Shown piece by piece: positions 24,976 to 32,387 of a stretch of 36,349 bases of DNA (its first letter is position 1; each line of letters begins with the position of its first letter). The notes below the pieces were generated by a model that was not told the origin of the DNA, did not search any database, and saw only the letters and a program-made list of their open reading frames with translations. A program made the translations under genes and the position numbers. Origin of the DNA: DUUI01 sp964627845 (GTDB taxonomy: Bacteria > Bacillota_I > Bacilli_A > Erysipelotrichales > Erysipelotrichaceae); NCBI GenBank assembly GCA_964627845.1, contig CAZVKL010000009.1, positions 1 to 36,349 of the forward strand, read 5' to 3'.

Positions 24976-26118
24976 CATGTTAAGTGAAAAAGTCATGATG
25001 GATGCCACAAGGCATAATACACCTGCTAGAAATAAGATGTTGGAGTATGACATAAACTGATGTAAGAAGGCACTCATCAGCGGCACAACCACGATTGGAA
25101 TATTGGAAGTTATGCCTGTCATGACCATATGCCCACTGGCTCTTAAATGGAGCGGCGTCGTTAAATTCACTATAATTTTTTGAGTTAACAATAAAAATGG
25201 GTAAGAAATAAATTGTAAGCCAGAAATTAAAATGATTTGGTTTCCACTCAAGGCTACACCATAAAGCATATAACGTAATCCATAGGCAATTGCTGCAACA
25301 ATTAGAATCTTCTTCGCACTGAAACGTTCGATAAATTTAAATCCAAACACCATGAGTGGTATTTCAACAATTGCTTGAAAGCCCCATAACAATCCGATTT
25401 GATGATTGGTTGAGTTTAGTTCCAGCATCTTATCAATGACGGTGATGGTTTCCATATTAAATACTAAGAATAAAATAAAGAAAATAATAATACTCAGTGT
25501 AAATTGAACATTTGAGAACAGTAATCGGACATCTGAGAATTTAAGTGTGGTCGGATTTGCCACTTTTTGAGAATCACTGATGTTAATCGTTAAGATTCCA
25601 ATGATTAATCCCACTAAAAGGATTACTTTTGGTAGTGCAGGATACCCTTGTTTTTCGATGATTTGAGCAACAGCCATGGACCCTACTGCCCAACCGATTG
25701 ATCCAAAGATTCGGATTAAACCAAAATTTCGTAGAAATTCATCATTGATTTGAATGGACCATGTTTCAACGAGATTACTAGAGAGTCTAAATAAAGCTAG
25801 GAATAGAGCAATCATAAAAAAATATAAAGTGAGTGATGTTTGTGTCCCAGCAAACCCTAAGGCACTGGCTAGTATCATGATGACAATCGCTATCTGAAAA
25901 TAGATTTTAATGCGTTGATTCTTATCACTCAAATATCCAAACAGGAATTGTGAAACAATCCCAATCAGTGCAGACGATGTAAAGACCCATGAACGGGTCC
26001 CTTCACTCATTCCTAAATGAGTCATGTATGGAATTATTTGTGAGCTAATCATGGAATAAACAAACCATGAGCAAAAGAATAATAAGAATAAACGAAGATA
26101 TCCTAATTTATTACTCAT
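24958..26118 (-). CDS. MFS transporter (LacY/oligosaccharide:H+ symporter-like)
   Basis: A 386-residue transporter with about 12 hydrophobic helices. The loop between helices 2 and 3 carries the MFS motif GYLSDKNQR. The overall plan and the SSALIGIVSQFLFG stretch fit the MFS_1-like/LacY-NucG group of sugar or nucleoside symporters; the substrate is not certain. Its ATG is 3 nt past the stop of the SatD-like gene and it has no ribosome binding site of its own, so it is translated by coupling. Its position before pulA suggests oligosaccharide uptake, which is inference. Confidence 0.87.
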   Translation of the reverse strand: MSNKLGYLRLFLLFFCSWFVYSMISSQIIPYMTHLGMSEGTRSWVFTSSALIGIVSQFLFGYLSDKNQRIKIYFQIAIVIMILASALGFAGTQTSLTLYFFMIALFLALFRLSSNLVETWSIQINDEFLRNFGLIRIFGSIGWAVGSMAVAQIIEKQGYPALPKVILLVGLIIGILTINISDSQKVANPTTLKFSDVRLLFSNVQFTLSIIIFFILFLVFNMETITVIDKMLELNSTNHQIGLLWGFQAIVEIPLMVFGFKFIERFSAKKILIVAAIAYGLRYMLYGVALSGNQIILISGLQFISYPFLLLTQKIIVNLTTPLHLRASGHMVMTGITSNIPIVVVPLMSAFLHQFMSYSNILFLAGVLCLVASIMTFSLNMDSNTN

Positions 26119-26121
26119 AGA

Positions 26122-26781
26122 TTAGCGTGCCTGATAAGCCGCTCGACGATATTGTTCTAAAACCACCGTCATTTCTCTCTTCAATCTTAAAATATTGAAG
26201 TATCCACTATTTTTTAATTGTTGATTAAAGTTTTGAGGACTTAATTTTAATGTTTTAGCCACATCCTTTTGGATAAAGTTTTCCATAAAGCCATAAGACA
26301 GGACTAAATAACGAACAAGCTCATATTGAGATTGACGCCAACGTGATTCAATAAAATCCGTTGTTCTGATAGCGGCATTCACTAAGTTTTCTAATGAATT
26401 TTGTTTACCTAATGAGATTTGAATATGCGCATTCCCATAATCATTCTTTTCTTCCAATAATTCTAAAGCATGATGGGCATTCACTTTACCGCTCTCAATG
26501 ATTGTATTTCGATCCGCACTCTTATGCTGAGGTTCACAGAATCCAATACCAAATGCCATATCAAAATCGGATAAACCAAATTTAAGTTTATCCACCATTT
26601 CAAAGACGTAGATTCCTTTTTCTAACACCCCTTCAAAACTGATTTGATTAACTCGTTTGAGTGGTTCCGCAAAATCACTTGAATACTTTGAATTTAAATT
26701 TGATAAAACTTGGTCGATTTTTTTACTCATGCGTTGATTGCCTTTTTTGGCATCTCTAATTTTTCCAACTATTACGAACAT
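26122..26781 (-). CDS. SatD family protein with C-terminal helix-turn-helix
   Basis: A 219-residue protein similar to the SatD family, known from the streptococcal secretion-and-acid-tolerance operon but without an established biochemical role. The N-terminus MFVIVGKIRDAKKGNQR matches the family start, and the middle shows FGIGFCEP and AHHALELLEE. Residues about 165-205 (KDVAKTLKLSPQNFNQQLKNSG) form a helix-turn-helix. I chose ATG 26781, with AAAGGTGG 8 nt upstream, over an in-frame GTG 12 nt further up. It is coupled to the MFS gene and may regulate it (inference). A strong sigma-A type promoter precedes it. Confidence 0.8.
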   Translation of the reverse strand: MFVIVGKIRDAKKGNQRMSKKIDQVLSNLNSKYSSDFAEPLKRVNQISFEGVLEKGIYVFEMVDKLKFGLSDFDMAFGIGFCEPQHKSADRNTIIESGKVNAHHALELLEEKNDYGNAHIQISLGKQNSLENLVNAAIRTTDFIESRWRQSQYELVRYLVLSYGFMENFIQKDVAKTLKLSPQNFNQQLKNSGYFNILRLKREMTVVLEQYRRAAYQAR

Positions 26782-26802
26782 TTTCACTACCACCTTTTAT
26801 TC

Positions 26803-26831
26803 ATTATAAAATGTTTAATGGTAAACATCAA
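26803..26831 (-). promoter_or_regulatory. Sigma-A type promoter of the SatD-MFS unit
   Basis: On the minus strand TTGATG (-35) and a perfect TATAAT (-10) are separated by 17 nt. The transcript would begin near 26796, 15 nt before ATG 26781, and includes the AAAGGTGG ribosome binding site. Confidence 0.7.
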
Positions 26832-26841
26832 TAGAATACAA

Positions 26842-27708
26842 TTAATTGCCAACGATTTCTGAGAAAGTATCTCCGTGCTCTAAGTCACCATATTCAAATC
26901 CACGATATAACCAATATTGTCTTTGTTCAGATGTTCCATGGGTAAAGCTATCTGGGACAACACGTCCTTGAGAACGTCTTTGAATTGTATCATCACCAAT
27001 GGCATGAGCTGCGTTCATCGCCTCTTCTAAGTCGCCTTCTTCTAAGACACCAAATTGATCAACATGATGGGCCCAAACGCCTGCTAAATAGTCTGCTTGT
27101 AGTTCGAGCGCCACAGAATATCGATTATATTCTGTTTGAGTTACTTGTTGACGAATGCGTGCCATCTCATCAGTAATTCCTAATAAGTTTTGAACATGGT
27201 GCCCAACTTCGTGAGCAATGACATACGCCATCGCAAATTCGCCGCCTGCACCTAATCGTTCTTCCATCATTTGGAAGAAACTTAAGTCAATATAAATCTT
27301 TGAATCTGCTGGACAATAGAATGGTCCCACTTGAGCTGATTGGAAACCGCATCCAGATTGAACTTGATCGGTAAATAAGACGAGTTGAGGTTCAACATAA
27401 GTTTGGCCAATATTACTAAACTGTTCATGCCAAATATCTTCTGTATAACCTAAGACGACTGAAGTAAATTCAGCCATTTCATCTTCGTATTCTTGTGTAA
27501 TTTGAGGATCTTGGTTTGTGATTCCAGGATTAGGATTCAAACCTCCACCCATTCCTCCAAATAAAAAGTAAAGAACTAGCATGAGGATTAGACCACCTAA
27601 ACCTCCGCCCATCATCATTGGTGGGAAACCACCGCCACCAAGGCCTCCTGTTGGTTGACCACGACGATCTTCAACATTTGTGCTGCGTCTGCCGCCTCTC
27701 CATCTCAT
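26842..27708 (-). CDS. Neutral zinc metallopeptidase (YpfJ family, PF04228 type)
   Basis: A 288-residue predicted metallopeptidase. The N-terminal region is rich in Arg and Gly (MRWRGGRRS), followed by a single membrane helix in a Gly-rich stretch (about residues 38-52). The outer domain has the zinc motif HEVGHHVQ near residue 165, the third ligand region ELQADYLAGVWAHH, and DDTIQRRSQGRVVPDSFTHGTSEQR, which is typical of the family. The physiological role of YpfJ proteins is not known. ATG 27708 has TAGGAGAT upstream. It follows the LOG-Nudix gene with a 40-bp gap. Confidence 0.93.
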   Translation of the reverse strand: MRWRGGRRSTNVEDRRGQPTGGLGGGGFPPMMMGGGLGGLILMLVLYFLFGGMGGGLNPNPGITNQDPQITQEYEDEMAEFTSVVLGYTEDIWHEQFSNIGQTYVEPQLVLFTDQVQSGCGFQSAQVGPFYCPADSKIYIDLSFFQMMEERLGAGGEFAMAYVIAHEVGHHVQNLLGITDEMARIRQQVTQTEYNRYSVALELQADYLAGVWAHHVDQFGVLEEGDLEEAMNAAHAIGDDTIQRRSQGRVVPDSFTHGTSEQRQYWLYRGFEYGDLEHGDTFSEIVGN

Positions 27709-27748
27709 AAATTAATCTCCTATTTCTTTCTATTTTTAGTTTACCATA

Positions 27749-28798
27749 TTAGACAATGTGACTCCACGGAAATAACATGGATAAACTATTTATTAGTATT
27801 GATAATTCATTGTTATCAATTAATTTTAATACTTGTTGGTAACTCAAATACTTCACTTCAACCACTTCTAATGGATTTAGTTTAAAATCTTGGACATCAT
27901 AATCGTCATCATCTAGTTCATAGTAGTCATAGTGAGTATTACCTATAGTGCTTTGATGTGCTAAACGAATTGGTTTTTGACTCAAATCAAGACCCAGTTC
28001 TTCATTCACTTCACGAATAATTGCATCTTTTGACGTTTCATTTTTACGGACTGAACCACCGGTTAAGCCCCATTTAGAAGGTTCAAGTTTCTTGTGTGGA
28101 CTTCGCTTTTCAAATAACACTTTTCGATTCTGCCTAAAAATTATAAAGACAACTAAGTGATATTCATTTTCTTTTAAAAGCTGATAGTCTCTTCTTTTTA
28201 TCACTTTCGCAGTGACTTTACGCTCTTTATCCATCACATCCCATAGTTCATCTTCTTGGTCAAAGTCATTTAAATATTCAATAATCTGTTCAATATTATC
28301 AGAGACCAAAAAGGAATGTCTTAGTGATTCTAAGATAAATCCATCTTTTATTCCTTGGTTGATTTGTTGGACTATACCATCGAAAAAATTATCGAGATTA
28401 TAAAGAACCAATGGTTTATTAACTAACCCAATATGAGTCCAAGAAAGAATATCAATGATTTCTTCATAGGTTCCGACCCCTCCTGGTAACCCTATAAAAC
28501 AATCTGCTTGATCAACAATCGTTTGAATTCTCTGATGCATGGTCTCTGTTTCAATCCACTGATGACACCCTTCAAATCGTAATTCCTTTGATTGTAAAAA
28601 CTTAGGCATAATACCAATCAGATAGCCCTTTGAATCAATGACCTTTTGTGCCACCGCTTGCATATACCCGGTGTTAGAACCACCATAAATAATATCGAAG
28701 CGACTGGATAACTCCGGAATTAGGTCTAGAATTCTGTTTAAGTACTTCTTGCTTGGATCAAATGAAGATCCACAGAAAATAGCGCATTTCCTATTCAT
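27749..28798 (-). CDS. LOG-family phosphoribohydrolase-like domain fused to a Nudix hydrolase domain
   Basis: A 349-residue two-domain protein. Residues 1-180 are a Rossmann domain of the LOG/TIGR00730 family (CAIFCGSS, PGGVGTYEE at 105-113). LOG enzymes release the base from nucleoside 5'-monophosphates. Two family residues differ: the usual MHxRK is MHQRI here, and the first glycine loop reads YGGSNTGYM. From about residue 205 a Nudix domain follows with a complete box (GGSVRKNE...REVNEELGL). I chose ATG 28798, as GGAGG lies 8 nt upstream; a TTG at 28807 is less likely. It overlaps the methyltransferase gene and ends the operon starting at 32209. Confidence 0.88.
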   Translation of the reverse strand: MNRKCAIFCGSSFDPSKKYLNRILDLIPELSSRFDIIYGGSNTGYMQAVAQKVIDSKGYLIGIMPKFLQSKELRFEGCHQWIETETMHQRIQTIVDQADCFIGLPGGVGTYEEIIDILSWTHIGLVNKPLVLYNLDNFFDGIVQQINQGIKDGFILESLRHSFLVSDNIEQIIEYLNDFDQEDELWDVMDKERKVTAKVIKRRDYQLLKENEYHLVVFIIFRQNRKVLFEKRSPHKKLEPSKWGLTGGSVRKNETSKDAIIREVNEELGLDLSQKPIRLAHQSTIGNTHYDYYELDDDDYDVQDFKLNPLEVVEVKYLSYQQVLKLIDNNELSILINSLSMLFPWSHIV

Positions 28799-29222
28799 TT
28801 TTTTCAACCTCCAATAAACGTTTTTTAATATGAGTTCCCCCGGTATAATTTCCTAGCTGTCCATTTTTCTTTATGACGCGATGACAAGGAATTAAAATTG
28901 GAATTGGATTCTTACCAATTGCTGAGCCAACTGCGCGAACTGCCTTAGGATGACCAATCCTGTTGGCAATCTGTTGATAAGAGCATGATTGAGCATAAGG
29001 TATTTCTAGTAGCGCCTTCCAAACTTGACGTTGAAATGGCGTCCCACCCTCTATCTTTAATTTTAACTGATGAGGTTGATTCTTAAAGAATTTCTCAAAT
29101 TCTTCCTTGTAGAGACCATCACTGGCATTCTCAATTTTTTCAAAAGAAATAGAGGTCACGTGATCATCTTCAAATCTTACCCAAAAATCAAGGTCGTAAA
29201 AAGTTAAATGAGAAACAACCAT
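28791..29222 (-). CDS. ogt: Methylated-DNA-[protein]-cysteine S-methyltransferase (O6-alkylguanine repair)
   Basis: A 143-residue suicide repair protein that moves alkyl groups from O6-alkylguanine in DNA to its own cysteine. The active site IPCHRVI is complete, preceded by the helix-turn-helix with the arginine finger region (HPKAVRAVGSAIGKNP) and followed by NYTGG. It is a short member with a reduced N-terminal domain. The start overlaps the mgtE stop by 1 nt (TAATG) and the end overlaps the LOG-Nudix gene. Confidence 0.95.
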   Translation of the reverse strand: MVVSHLTFYDLDFWVRFEDDHVTSISFEKIENASDGLYKEEFEKFFKNQPHQLKLKIEGGTPFQRQVWKALLEIPYAQSCSYQQIANRIGHPKAVRAVGSAIGKNPIPILIPCHRVIKKNGQLGNYTGGTHIKKRLLEVEKNE

Positions 29223-30565
29223 TATATCAGTCTCTCAATGACTACAGTTGCTAGTCCTAGAAGGAATAAAAAACCAAAGATGTCGGTACAGGCAGTCACA
29301 AAAACTCCGGATGAAATCGCTGGGTCAATATGGAGTGAGTCCAAAATATATGGGACAAAGAATCCGGCAACCACAGCGACTAAAGTATTTAGAATCATCG
29401 CTAAGGCCACAATTAATCCTAATGTATAGTTTCCTGAGATAAAATATCCGATTAATCCTGTGAAAAACGCTATCACCAACCCGTTGAAGATTGCGGCACC
29501 AATCTCTTTAATCAAGCTGGTTTTTAAGTTTTTCTTATCAAGCTCACCTAAGGCGATGGATCGGGTAATAAGGGTAAGTGTTTGTGTTCCCACATTCCCT
29601 CCCATTCCTGAAATAATTGGCATAATTGCTGCTAGTGCGACCACCTGAGCAATTGCACTTGAAAAGAATGTAATGACATAAGAGGCTAAGAAAGCAGTAA
29701 ACAGATTAATGATTAACCATGGTAAACGTGATTTAATGGTTTCTATCACGGATGAATCGACTGTTTCTTCAGGATTAACCCCCCCTAATTGGTGGATATC
29801 GGCTGTAGCTTCTTCTTGCATAATTTCTAAGATATCATCGAAGGTAATAATACCAATCATACGGTTCTCATCATCGACGACTGGCATTACGGCTAGGTTA
29901 TACTTTTCAAACTCAAGAATAACATCTTCTTGATCCATTTTATAATTGACTGTAATGACATTGGGGTTAATGATTTCCATGACATTTTCATCTAACTCTG
30001 AGGTAACAAGTGAATCGAGTGTCAAAGTACCTTTTAGATGGTTTTGTCGATCAACAACAAACAGAGTATAGACATTCTCAACATCTTCCTTAATTTCTCT
30101 TAGATACTTGTAGACTTTAGCAACTGTCTTATTGTCGTAAATGTTGATGAATTCGGTTTGCATAATCCCACCAGCACTGTCGGGTTCATAAGTTAAAAGT
30201 TGTTCAATTTCAATTTGATCATCTGGATTAAGTGACTCGATTAATTCATCTTGTATGTCTTCATCCAATGTTAAGATCATATCGACTAGTTCATCGGAGG
30301 CCATGTCTTCTAAGATGTTGACATGTTTACTACGATCGATCTGCGTTAACAGTTCATATTTGTCTTCTTCTTCAGCCTCGTTTAATAACTCGACTAAGAA
30401 ATCGGTTGGTAAGAGGTTTAAGAACTCATAACGATTGAACTCTATTTCATCGTCATGGATAATTTCCAAAATATCAGAGGGGTGAATAAATTCAAAAAGT
30501 TTTTCAAAATCGCTTTCTGGGGTATTCATAATTTGTTGATATAGTTCTAAGTTTTTATTATCCAT
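29222..30565 (-). CDS. mgtE: Magnesium transporter MgtE
   Basis: A 447-residue Mg2+ channel with the full family layout: an N-terminal superhelical domain (about 1-125) rich in Asp/Glu that senses Mg2+, a CBS pair (about 130-255), the connecting helix, and five membrane helices (about 280-445). Conserved pieces are EPDSAGGIMQTEF, the pore region PIISGMGGNVGTQTLTLITR, and the Asp in TACTDIFGF that forms the cation site. The ATG overlaps the Nudix stop by 8 nt, so it is read in the same operon. With two CorC-like proteins at 0.5-3.7 kb, this gives three predicted divalent cation systems in the window. Confidence 0.96.
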   Translation of the reverse strand: MDNKNLELYQQIMNTPESDFEKLFEFIHPSDILEIIHDDEIEFNRYEFLNLLPTDFLVELLNEAEEEDKYELLTQIDRSKHVNILEDMASDELVDMILTLDEDIQDELIESLNPDDQIEIEQLLTYEPDSAGGIMQTEFINIYDNKTVAKVYKYLREIKEDVENVYTLFVVDRQNHLKGTLTLDSLVTSELDENVMEIINPNVITVNYKMDQEDVILEFEKYNLAVMPVVDDENRMIGIITFDDILEIMQEEATADIHQLGGVNPEETVDSSVIETIKSRLPWLIINLFTAFLASYVITFFSSAIAQVVALAAIMPIISGMGGNVGTQTLTLITRSIALGELDKKNLKTSLIKEIGAAIFNGLVIAFFTGLIGYFISGNYTLGLIVALAMILNTLVAVVAGFFVPYILDSLHIDPAISSGVFVTACTDIFGFLFLLGLATVVIERLI

Positions 30566-31070
30566 ATTGAGCCCTTTCTAAAATGTACTTTCGTAAGAAT
30601 AATTCTGCTAAGCTATTGGGTTTAATAAATTTCTGTGCATCTGAAATATTAAACCAGGTTGCTTCATCAATTTCATGATTGACTTGACTGACGTCTTCAC
30701 TGGCTAATGTGACGATAAAATTAATCATTAAAGTATTTGTTTTCTTAAAGTATTTTGTATCATTAAAGACCATATTAATCACTTCTTGATTTAATTCTTC
30801 TTTTATTTCTCGGATTAAACATTGTTGGGCATCTTCACCTTTGTTAATGTATCCGGCGACAAATCGATAATGGTCAAGTCCATATTGTTTAACTAAAAGA
30901 ACCTTATCCTGTTGGGGATTAAGGATAATTGAGGAGGTTGCGCAATTGAAAGGGTCAAATTGAAATTGTTGACATTGCTCACAGTAACTAATTTGACCCT
31001 CATGTTGTAAATGTTTTTTAATTAGGGGCGTTCCACATTCTATGCAAAAATTATTTTCTATTAGAAACAT
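30558..31070 (-). CDS. Nudix hydrolase with N-terminal zinc ribbon (NudC-like, NADH motif absent)
   Basis: A 170-residue protein. Residues 9-33 hold a four-cysteine zinc ribbon (CIECG and CEQCQ). The Nudix domain follows with a complete box (GYINKGED...REIKEELNQ). This layout resembles NudC NAD(H) pyrophosphatase, but it lacks the N-terminal NudC domain and the SQPWPFP motif is not seen after the box, where YFKKTNTLM stands instead. The substrate is therefore probably not NADH. ATG 31070 has AAGGGAGAAAAC upstream. It overlaps mgtE by 8 nt. Confidence 0.85.
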   Translation of the reverse strand: MFLIENNFCIECGTPLIKKHLQHEGQISYCEQCQQFQFDPFNCATSSIILNPQQDKVLLVKQYGLDHYRFVAGYINKGEDAQQCLIREIKEELNQEVINMVFNDTKYFKKTNTLMINFIVTLASEDVSQVNHEIDEATWFNISDAQKFIKPNSLAELFLRKYILERAQYG

Positions 31071-31085
31071 GTTTTCTCCCTTCGT

Positions 31086-31826
31086 TTATTGAATATAATC
31101 GATTAGTTTTAAGACGACATCTTGTTGACCAAAGACAAAGACAGATTCTTGATCAAGTCTTTTGGGTGTTTTATCTAGGTTTAAACAGACTAATCCTAAT
31201 TCCTTTGCAAATATTAACATTGGGGCGATATCCCATGGACTCGAGATTCGTATACCGTAAGCACCGATGGCACCGGTGATCACATTAATTCCATCGATAC
31301 AACAAGATCCAATATATCGAATCCCACACGTTGATTGAAGGATGGCTCTTGGATCAGGGATTCTTAATAGAAAATCCGCACTAAATGACAATAAGGAATT
31401 ATCATAATTGTTTTCATAGTCTGCTTTAAATGGTTTACGATTGAGTGTGACTCCTTTTCCTTTAACAGCATAATAAATATCTCGTTTGATAACATCGACC
31501 ATGAATCCTTCTATCCCTACTCCATCGACATAGTGCGCTAATAAAATACCGAAGTTTTTCTTTTGACGGACAAAATTATTTGTTCCATCGATTGGATCGA
31601 TGATCCAGATTGAGCCTGACGTTAAATCAATCGCTTGATCGCTCTCTTCTCCTAAAAATCTGGAATCAGGATACAGGCTTTTAAGTTTTGACGTTAAAAA
31701 AGCTTCAATTTCTTTATCGACATTGGTCACCAAATCTTTCTTTGAAGTTTTTTGTGAGACTAAGACCTCTTCATTCATTTTCTCTATGATTAAATCACAG
31801 GTGTCTAATAAAAGTTGATGAATCAT
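31086..31826 (-). CDS. Inositol monophosphatase family protein
   Basis: A 246-residue Mg2+-dependent, Li+-sensitive type phosphatase. The metal site motifs are FLGEESD (residues ~57-63), IDPIDGTNNF (~75-84) and SPWDIAPML (~205-213). Family members hydrolyse inositol phosphate, fructose-1,6-bisphosphate, NADP or 3'-phosphoadenosine phosphate (CysQ); I cannot choose among these. The ATG overlaps the upstream gene stop as ATGA. Next to mgtE this is plausible as a Mg2+-dependent enzyme, but the link may be accidental. Confidence 0.92.
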   Translation of the reverse strand: MIHQLLLDTCDLIIEKMNEEVLVSQKTSKKDLVTNVDKEIEAFLTSKLKSLYPDSRFLGEESDQAIDLTSGSIWIIDPIDGTNNFVRQKKNFGILLAHYVDGVGIEGFMVDVIKRDIYYAVKGKGVTLNRKPFKADYENNYDNSLLSFSADFLLRIPDPRAILQSTCGIRYIGSCCIDGINVITGAIGAYGIRISSPWDIAPMLIFAKELGLVCLNLDKTPKRLDQESVFVFGQQDVVLKLIDYIQ

Positions 31827-32209
31827 AGGATGCTTTGTGAGAACTCCTGGACCCCTAATGGTTTTTTAATCGCCGCTTCTAAGTCTCTTAAAATCATGAT
31901 GACATCAATATCAATCATATTGACTCCTTCAATTTCCATCATTTTATTCTTTTCATTGACTAGATCAAACTCCCAATACATGCCATTATTGGTGATAGGT
32001 CCAATATAATCTTGTGGTTTTAGTTGTTTAATGCGATTTAGAATGTCGTTTAAAACGATGATTTGTTCATCAGACATCTTTACAAAGTGTTCGTGAGTTT
32101 CGCGATCATTTTTATAAAGATAACTTAATTTTTCATAATCACAGATTAATTCAAATCGCTGCCCCGTGTATGGGTGAGTTGATACTCTTAATTTAATTAT
32201 CTTTGCCAT
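31823..32209 (-). CDS. Unknown protein, first gene of the IMPase-MgtE-LOG operon
   Basis: A 128-residue protein I do not recognise. It is mixed alpha/beta by appearance, with no signal peptide or membrane helix. The start is basic (MAKIIKLRVSTHPYTG), the middle has MSDEQIIVLNDILNRIK, and the region YWEFDLVNEKNKMM is rich in aromatic and charged residues. The ATG has no Shine-Dalgarno sequence but sits 6 nt after an extended -10 (see 32216-32224), so it probably heads a leaderless transcript. Its stop overlaps the next gene as ATGA, which supports it being a true gene. Confidence 0.75.
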   Translation of the reverse strand: MAKIIKLRVSTHPYTGQRFELICDYEKLSYLYKNDRETHEHFVKMSDEQIIVLNDILNRIKQLKPQDYIGPITNNGMYWEFDLVNEKNKMMEIEGVNMIDIDVIMILRDLEAAIKKPLGVQEFSQSIL

Positions 32210-32215
32210 ACCTAC

Positions 32216-32224
32216 ATTTTAACA
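32216..32224 (-). promoter_or_regulatory. Extended -10 promoter, leaderless start of the six-gene operon at 32209
   Basis: The minus strand reads TGTTAAAAT (extended -10, 5/6 hexamer), followed by exactly 6 nt (GTAGGT) and then ATG 32209. No Shine-Dalgarno sequence lies at a workable distance. Confidence 0.55.
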
Positions 32225-32295
32225 AGTTTAACTCGTAACTTCTACCTAAGTTGTGTCTTTAATGTGACAGTTTCATCATATTTCGAGAATAAAAA

Positions 32296-32309
32296 TGAAA
32301 ACGCTTATA
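32296..32309 (+). promoter_or_regulatory. cre-like (CcpA) operator upstream of pckA
   Basis: TGAAAACGCTTATA matches the Bacillus cre consensus TGWNANCGNTNWCA at every defined position except one (T for C at position 13). It lies just upstream of the pckA -35 box, where CcpA binding could influence transcription. Carbon control of a gluconeogenic gene makes biological sense. No ccpA gene is in the window. Confidence 0.45.
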
Positions 32310-32315
32310 TTGTGA

Positions 32316-32344
32316 TTGAGTTATCAAAAGAAAGCTCGTATAAT
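32316..32344 (+). promoter_or_regulatory. Sigma-A type promoter of pckA
   Basis: TTGAGT (-35) and a perfect TATAAT (-10) are separated by exactly 17 nt. The transcript would begin near 32351, 37 nt before ATG 32388, and carries the AAAGGAGG ribosome binding site. Confidence 0.75.
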
Positions 32345-32387
32345 AAGGTCAAGAAGCATTTAAACAATAATGAATAAAGGAGGAAAT

